Below are positions 57,348 through 64,000 of a DNA stretch of 64,000 bases, one piece after another; the stretch's first letter is position 1; the number at the start of each line of letters is the position of its first letter. Origin of the DNA: Fallopia convolvulus (Eukaryota; Streptophyta; Magnoliopsida; Caryophyllales; Polygonaceae); NCBI GenBank assembly GCA_964016875.1, contig OZ024733.1, positions 24,843,324 through 24,907,323 on the forward strand, in the 5' to 3' direction. Both the position numbers and the translations under genes were made by a program. The notes beneath the pieces were generated by a model, which saw only the letters and a program-made list of their open reading frames with translations, searched no databases and was not told where the DNA came from.

Positions 57348-58578
57348 TGTTTCCAAGATCAAAAATAAATAACCCTATTCTACTAACTAGTATAGTAAGC
57401 AAGCAAGGGGTCGAACCCAAGAGAATCGGGATTCTGAACAATCAGCAATTAACAAGACAGGGATTTGGGAGTTTAGACAAACAAGTAATTTCAAGTATTA
57501 AATCAATAAAGGAAAAGCAGAGTTTATTCAATCAATTCCACCTTTTTAAACATTCGATCATCAATTCATCCACTTTTCTATTAATTCCCAAGTTAATTCC
57601 AATCCTTATAAAAGATTTCCGCTTGTCCACGGTCCAAGCGAAAGGATGATATGAACAAGAACACTTAATTCAAATCATGCAAAGTATTAAGGATAGAAGG
57701 ATATTAAATCATGCAATCAAACCACGAGTCTCATGCATAAAATAACAATCAAATACTCTTTCTCAATTCTAGTCCACGGTCCTAGAAAATAGTTGTTTCA
57801 AGGATAAATAAGATTGCACAGACAACAATCAAACCTAATCCAAACAGTAGATCTAAGTCAATCAAACAAGTTGATCAGGCTTATCAAATCAAACATAGAT
57901 CATATAAATAAAACTAAGAGTTTTGATATTAACCAAGGGATAGAAAAGTTACCAGAATCTCACGAATTACATAAAAAGGTTTCCTTGATCAAACAAACTC
58001 CAAGGGAAATTAGTTCTCCATAATAAAACTAAAAACTGCAATAATCTCTGAAAGTATGCTAGAATGTGTAGAACCTAAACTGAAAACGAAACTAAGCTTA
58101 AGCAATCGAAATAACAACCGAAACCTAAAAGATATAATAATAGATATAAGATAGAATAAACGAAAGGAAAGTCGGCTCTCGGATTTTTGCTGACGTGGAC
58201 TTCCTCGGGCGCGATGAACACTCTCCGCGATCGCGGACCTAATCGTGACAGAATTCCAGTGGTGTTTTCAGAAGATGTTTTTACCACCTTAGAGTGGGAA
58301 TGTCGACTCGGAGTAAAAATATGAATTGTAGCTCTTCGAGTTAGCTTTCCAATGATACCAAATTCATCTTCATCCGACTACCGTAGCTCCCAAAATAAGC
58401 GTTACAAGAAAGTGGTGTTGAAACAACAACTCCAATTCAACACTTGTCTTCAAAACTCTTGCAATTCTTCAAATCCTGTCTTCGGTCTTCATATTATATT
58501 TATGCTCAAAACTAACCTAAACACACTCAAATCATACATGAAATTCAAGAGTTAACCTATACTAAAGAGAGCATATCA
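57348..58578 (-). repeat. Gypsy-like LTR (about 1.2 kb)
   Basis: On the minus strand it starts TGATATGC at 58578, right after a polypurine box (GTATGGGGGAATT, about 58579-58592). It probably ends GGAAACA at 57348. Its part 58140-58578 is homologous to window positions 1-626. The far LTR is not in the window and the left edge is inferred from TG...CA alone. Confidence 0.5.
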
Positions 58579-59929
58579 AATTCCCCCATACTTAAACCTT
58601 GCTCGTCCTCGAGTAAGCTCAAAATAAATCTAACAATAAATCCTATCAAAGATCCACATGAAGTAAAGGAAAATATTAAAAATAAAAAAACTCTCAACTC
58701 ACAACCCGAACCCATGTAGAGAAATAATGAGCAAAAACATGAAAGCTCAAATCACACACCTCGCCAATACATGATATAGCACTCAAGCTCTAAAAAGTGT
58801 AGAGCAACCTAGGATCTACCCGACATCTAAAATGTAATCCCCAGACCCCAAAGTAGAATATGATCCTAAACACTCTGATTTTACCACTCATTCTACTTAG
58901 GCGCCTTTTCGGGTTTTCACCTAATCACTCTTTTCATTTTTCTTAGGTGTGCTCACAAATATTCACATCTCTCATAAACCTCATATTACCCCAACCTAAT
59001 GCTGGTCCGGGTTACATGCTTATTACCTGAGCTGCACTTTTGGGTTTTCAACTCATCCCAGGATTTTATATGCCTTTTTTCTATTTTTTATGGCTTGTAT
59101 ATTTTTTATTTTTTTTAAATTTTCTCTATACAAAACATCGAACAAAAATCCCATAAAAATAACGAAAAATAAACTGAAAAGCAATTATCTAAGATAAGCG
59201 TAGTGAGTACTTCCTCCCCCATACTTAAATCCTTCATTGTCCTCAATGAAGTAAAGAGAAAGGAAATAAGCATAGAAGAGGAAAATCAGAAGACTCACAT
59301 ACAAAAGAAGATATGGAAGAACTCTTCAAAGGCTTGGATGAATAGCTCGGAAATCTCCAGATGATCCGTCGTCAGGAAAAAAACCCCGGGCGCGGTGGCC
59401 AGGTGATGCGTCCCTCGTTTGGGATGCTTCGGATCGAACGGTGTTTGAGTAGTAGGTCTCAACGTAGCATAGCGGAAGACTTTGATTTGAGTGAATTATG
59501 AAACGAACAATGTTGAATGTTGCAAACACGAGAGCTTTGAATGATATAGCAATGGCGGCGCAATGGCACTAGGGAAAAACTAGGAGAAAACCTTGACTAA
59601 ATTAATCCCAAAGTGTGCGCTAAATGTAAAATTAAGTCTAAGCCTCCTTATATAGAGAGGCGGCACAAAAACAAGCTAAAAACCCTAATGATACGGCGCG
59701 CGCCTAGGGTTAGCACGCAGGCTAAGGTCCATCGGCGCAAGCCCATAAACCCTCGGCGCAAGGCCCATGAATGACTTCCTAAAAACATAAAACTAGTAAT
59801 AGCAATGTTCTATAATGGAAAGAATGCAAAAAAACTACTAAAAATGGATAGGTCGTCCGTGACCGAGCAAGGAGTGTCACGACATGCTTGGCACGGCGCT
59901 GGCGAGACTCGGACACGGCGCTGGCGAGG
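58579..59929 (-). other. Gypsy non-coding region between pol and LTR-like sequence
   Basis: It contains two TTTAAGTATGGGGGA boxes on the minus strand (about 58585-58600 and 59213-59228), each preceded by a GAGGAC word. A TATA-like CTATATAAGG on the minus strand lies at about 59647-59656. The TATA suggests that part of this is the LTR of the pol-bearing element, but I could not fix its borders. Confidence 0.45.
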
Positions 59930-62900
59930 TCACGGCGCGGCACGGGGCGCTGGCGCGTGCGCTGGCGAGGACGCTGGCGAGGGCGCTGGTGCGTGGGTCG
60001 CGAGAACCTCAAGATGCGATCCATGGCACGGTGCAAGGCTCGGGTCCGATGGTGGCAAGGGGTTTGAGGTTGTCACTGTCGGTCCGAGTTGAGATTCCTC
60101 GACGTTGAGGATGCACAAGGCAGTATGGGTCGGCGCGGCGAGGGGCGCGTCGTGGCCTGCAGAGAGGCGCGCCACAAGTGATTGTGTCGCGGCCTGGATT
60201 GCTCGAGTCCTGGCACGAGTGATGGGGCCATCCGAGCGAAGTGTGAATGCGTCGTCCTCCTGGCTAGCATCCATGACGGGGGTCGCATCACCCTCCCCCA
60301 CTTGGTTGGGAAACGTCCCCGTTTCCTCAAAAGCTGGCTCGACATAGGGGGAGAGGTCGGCGACATTAACAGTGGAATGCACAGAATACTTTCCTGGGAG
60401 GTCGATTTTGTAGGCGTTGTCCCCGATTCGCTCCAAGACTTGGAAAGGACCGTCTCCTCTTTGATGAAGCTTTGTCTTCCGAGAGTGCGGAAAACGGTGC
60501 TTGCGAAGATGTAACCAGACGAGGTCTCCGGGGTTGAAAATCAGCCGCTTCCTTCCCTTGTTATTCTGCGCCTCGTACTGGCTTGTCCGGCGCTCCAATT
60601 GAGTCCTCGTCCGCTCGTGCAACTTGCGGATGGTGTCGGCGCGGTTGGACGCGTCGATGTGCTCGCTGTTCTTCAAGGGGCGAGGGACATGATCCATGGG
60701 AGAGTGTGGATTGAGGCCGTATACGATTTTGAACGGCGTCATCTTGGTAGCCGAGTGTTTGGACCTGTTGTAAGCAAACTCAACAAAAGGGATTTGATCC
60801 TCCCACCAGCGTGAGTTATGTTTGAGCACCGTCCGGAGAAGGGTGCCCAGAGTCCGATTGGTCACCTCAGTCTGACCATCTGTTTGGGGATGATAAGAGG
60901 TTGAAAACAACAATTGTGTACCTAGCTTTCCCCAAAGCGTCCTCCAGAAATGGCTACAGAATTTCGTGTCTCGGTCACTAACAATAGTGCGAGGCACGCC
61001 ATGTAACTTCACGACATGCTCAAAAAACAAGTTTGCGATTTCAGTCGCATTGTTGTTTCCTTTGCATGGCACGAAATGAGCCGTCATGGAAAAACGGTCC
61101 ACAATCACGAAGATCGAATCCTTACCGCGCCTTGTCATTGGGAGGCCCGTGATAAAATCCATGGAGAGATCTTCCCATGGGGTTTCCGGAATTGGCAAGG
61201 GCGTGTATAGGCCATGAGGTTGAGACCTCGATTTTGCGGTTTGGCACGGCACACAACCGCGGCAGTACTTGTGGACATCTAAGGCCATGTGTGGCCAAAA
61301 GAAATGCTCACGAAGTACTGCTAGGGTTTTGGCTATGCCAAAATGGCCTCGGCCATCATGAGCTTCTTTGAGCAATAGATGCCTCACAGACGAGGCCGGA
61401 ATGCAAAGCTTTCCGGCTCGGTAGAGGTATCCATTGTCCAAAAAATAGGACTCATGGATTCGACTTTGCTCGAGGTTCTCCATGATCGGTTTAAAATACG
61501 GATCATGCAAGTATAACTCCTTAATAAAGGAGAACCCGAGCAAATTGGCCTGTAACTGAGTTAAGAGAATATACCTGCGTGACAGTGCGTCTGCCACGAC
61601 ATTTTCCTTTCCTTTCTTGTGGGCGATGATGTATGGAAAGGTTTCCATAAACTCCACCCACCGAGCATGGCGCCTGTTAAGAGTCGTTTGACTCTTTAGA
61701 TAAGCTAAGGCCGCGTGGTTCGTGTGGATCACGAATTCACTTGGCCACAAATAATGCTGCCATGTCTTAAGAACCCTAATCAGCGCGTACAACTCCTTGT
61801 CATACGTCGGGTAATTTAGTGTTGCCCCCGTAAGTTTCGCACTAAAATATGTAATGGGGCGTCTCTCTTGAAGGAGTACTCCGCCTATGCCATAGTCAGA
61901 GGCGTCGCACTCAATCTCAAAGCGCTTAGTGAAGTCTGGCAATTGCAAGACCGGAGCGCTACATAATGCAGATTTTAAGGCCTGAAAGGTGGCCTCATGG
62001 TGTGGCATCCACGTGATTGTGGTTGCCTTCTTGGTGAGGTTGTGGAGTGGCCCGGCGATGGAACTAAAGTCCTTGACGAAACGCCGATAGAACCCTGCGA
62101 GCCCTAAGAAGGATCGAACCATCGTTGGGGTCGTAGGGGTGGGCCACTCTCAGATGGCGTGGATCTTATTGTCATCCACTTTGAGCCCATCCTTGGACAC
62201 GACGAACCCAAGAAAATTCGTCGTGTCCGTGCAAAACGAACACTTGTCTAGGTTTACATACATTGAATGTTCGCGAAGGCATTCTAACACCAACCTAAGG
62301 TGCCTCGCGTGAGAGTCCAAGTCTCTAGAAAAAACCAAGATGTCGTCAAAATACACAACGACAAAACGTCCTAAAAATTTTCTAAACACAAAATTCATAA
62401 GCCGCATAAAAGTACTAGGGGCGTTTGTCAAGCCAAAAGGCATGACAAGCCATTCGTACAAACCATGTTTGGTTTTGAATGCGGTTTTCCATTCGTCGCC
62501 CTCATGCATACGGATTTGGTGATATCCGCTTCGAAGATCAATCTTGGAAAACAGGGCGGCGCCATGGAGCTCATCTAACATGTCGTCCATCCTTGGAATC
62601 GGATGCCTGTACTTCACCGTAATCTGATTAATGGCTCGGTAGTCGACGCACATACGTCACGAACCATCCTTCTTTGGCACAAGGATCACCGGCACGGCGC
62701 ACGAGCTCAAAGATTCTCGAACAAAACCCTTGTTCAAAAGCTCCTGAACCTGTTGTTGTAGCTCCTCGGTTTCCTTAGGTGAAGTCCTATAGGCTGCTCG
62801 ATTAGGAAGGGACGCGCCTGGCATTAGATCGATCTTGTGCTCGATCCCTCGGATTGGTGGCAATCCCTTCGGTAGCTTATCCGGCATAATGTCTTCGAAC

Positions 62901-64000
62901 TCCTTCAAAATAGACAAAATACAAGAAGGAAGTGAAGAATCCACAGATTTAGTAATAGAAAGAAGGGGAAAAAGAATGAAACAAGAAAGACTCCCCTGAA
63001 TAGATTTCTCGACATCTCGACGCCTGGCTAAAAGAAGACGATCCTGGCATGTGCCTAGCAAAGGTGGCTCGGCGTCGGAGCTCATACGAGGTGGTTCTGG
63101 GGCGATTTTTGGATATGTTGTAGCCCTTGGATTTTGTGAATTAACGCCCCTGGAAACGCTGTGAAATTCGTCCCGTAGCTCCTGAAATCCCAGTTTCCGT
63201 GCAGCGACGGCGTGTTGTGCGACGCTAGGGGACTCACTCGGCGGTCCCTTGCTCAAATTGACTTCTCCTGGACGTTTTTTCTTCAAATCTGGTGGAAAGT
63301 CAATTTTAATCTGTTTTGCACCAGAAACGCCCATAGAGTTGCCCGAAAACTGTTGAAGACCTTTCTTATGGAAATCTGCGGCGTTCGGCGCGTTGCCGAG
63401 GCCTCTAGACGCGAATTGCTGGCCCGACTCCAGCTGCTGTCGGCGCGTCCCATCTTTCCCATCTTCATTTCTGTTTTGAGGCGTGTTGGCACCAGAAACG
63501 CCTTTGGATTCGGCAGGTTTTGCTGGAGACGCCGTTGGCGTCGTGTTCGGCGCGCCGGTGCCGCTGTCACTAGCTTTCTGTCGTTGCCTTTCGGTTTCAT
63601 CCTGTAGAGCTTCACTAGGCGACATAGGTAAGAGGGTCATGCGCTTCCCGTGGTAATTGAACATGTAAGTGTTCAAATACCCGTCGTGAAGCACGCGACG
63701 ATCGTATTGCCATGGGCGCCCCAACAAGAGGTGTGTGGCGTCCATTGGCGTTACGTCACAAAGGATAGAATCTGAGTATTGAACAATTGAAAAGTTGAAG
63801 ATTACCTGTTTGTCGACCCAATCTCCTCCATAATTGGATATCCATTGGAGCTTGAAAGGTTGTGGATGAGGTGTGGTCGGCAATTTGAAGTGATCCACTA
63901 CTTTTTTGGAGAGGAAATTGGCGCAGCTTCCCGAATCAATGATGACGCTCAAAGATACATTGTTGACCAAACATCGAGTGTGGAAGAGTTGCTCCCTTTG
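59217..64000 (-). mobile_element. Ty3/gypsy retrotransposon, 3' part, continuing past the window
   Basis: The element is defined by its pol region (59930-63970) and by 3' non-coding sequence with a minus-strand TATA near 59650. The sequence runs off the right edge still inside pol upstream of protease. The left limit is approximate. Confidence 0.75.
59930..63970 (-). pseudogene. Ty3/gypsy pol: protease, RT, RNase H, integrase
   Basis: On the minus strand, the frame 63970-62657 has protease (VIIDSGSCANFL, LLLGRPWQYD), a spacer and the RT start (VPVILVPKKDGS). 62653-62150 has RT ([52 protein letters not shown]). 62122-59930 has the end of RT, RNase H (FEIECDASDYGIGGVLLQ), the integrase zinc finger (HDGRGHFG, then CRGCVPCQ) and core (MDFITGLP, VSDRDTKF, HPQTDGQTEV). 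A GPITRARTRA region follows. RT before integrase makes it gypsy. Two TGA stops interrupt otherwise open sequence, in DGS(W)RMCVD near 62655 and before EWPTP near 62148. The C-terminal Ala/Pro tail is coded by a GC-rich repeat. Gag and the 5' LTR lie beyond the window. Confidence 0.93.

Noticed and set aside
59805..60108. Ala/Arg/Gly-rich frames on the + strand
   Set aside because: They are antisense to the GC-rich end of the gypsy pol frame.

Overview
This window is nuclear DNA of a flowering plant, most likely a eudicot: it is AT-rich, its two intact genes have plant-type GT-AG introns, and nearly all the rest is plant-type transposable elements. I cannot name the species.

Only two host genes look intact. 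A Rab-type small GTPase of the RABA4 class (28484-29850, + strand, two exons) has all five G-boxes and a C-terminal prenylation site. An OSD1/UVI4 (POLYCHOME) family cell-cycle regulator (38142-40175, + strand, two coding exons) ends in the Met-Arg tail typical of these APC/C inhibitors.

Layout. 1-626: LTR of a gypsy-like element. 1603-5723: Ty1/copia element, minus strand, with LTRs, target duplication and tRNA-Met primer site. 6380-18355: a nest of non-autonomous DNA elements, including four hAT-type elements with exact 8-bp target duplications, two related long-TIR (Mutator-like) elements, a Tourist-like MITE, a fold-back element and a SINE. 18609-20445: LINE and gypsy pol relics. 20556-24930: hAT transposase relic split by a 3.5-kb solo LTR. 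25134-27772: a related solo LTR in the opposite orientation. 28484-29850: the Rab gene. 30259-36356: a second copia element lacking its integrase core and carrying two further insertions. 38142-40175: the OSD1/UVI4-type gene. 41059-55577: one large Mutator-like element (MULE). 56945-64000: gypsy-related sequences, including a long pol region on the minus strand.

The most interesting object is the 14.5-kb MULE at 41059-55577. Its ends are imperfect inverted repeats next to an 8-bp direct repeat, and its subterminal regions carry many copies of a palindromic AGTCGGTC-type motif. A gene with a TATA box starts at each end and the two converge, as in maize MuDR. The left gene encodes a FAR1/MULE-type transposase that runs into an OTU-type cysteine protease domain. 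The right gene encodes a proline-rich leader followed by a plant mobile domain (PMD, MAIN-like). Both are now decayed. Between them lie a copia relic, a papain-like gene fragment without its catalytic cysteine, a roughly 310-bp tandem array and a second copy of the distal OTU exons.

All boundaries and splice sites were read by eye. Family names rest on motif recognition, with no database search.
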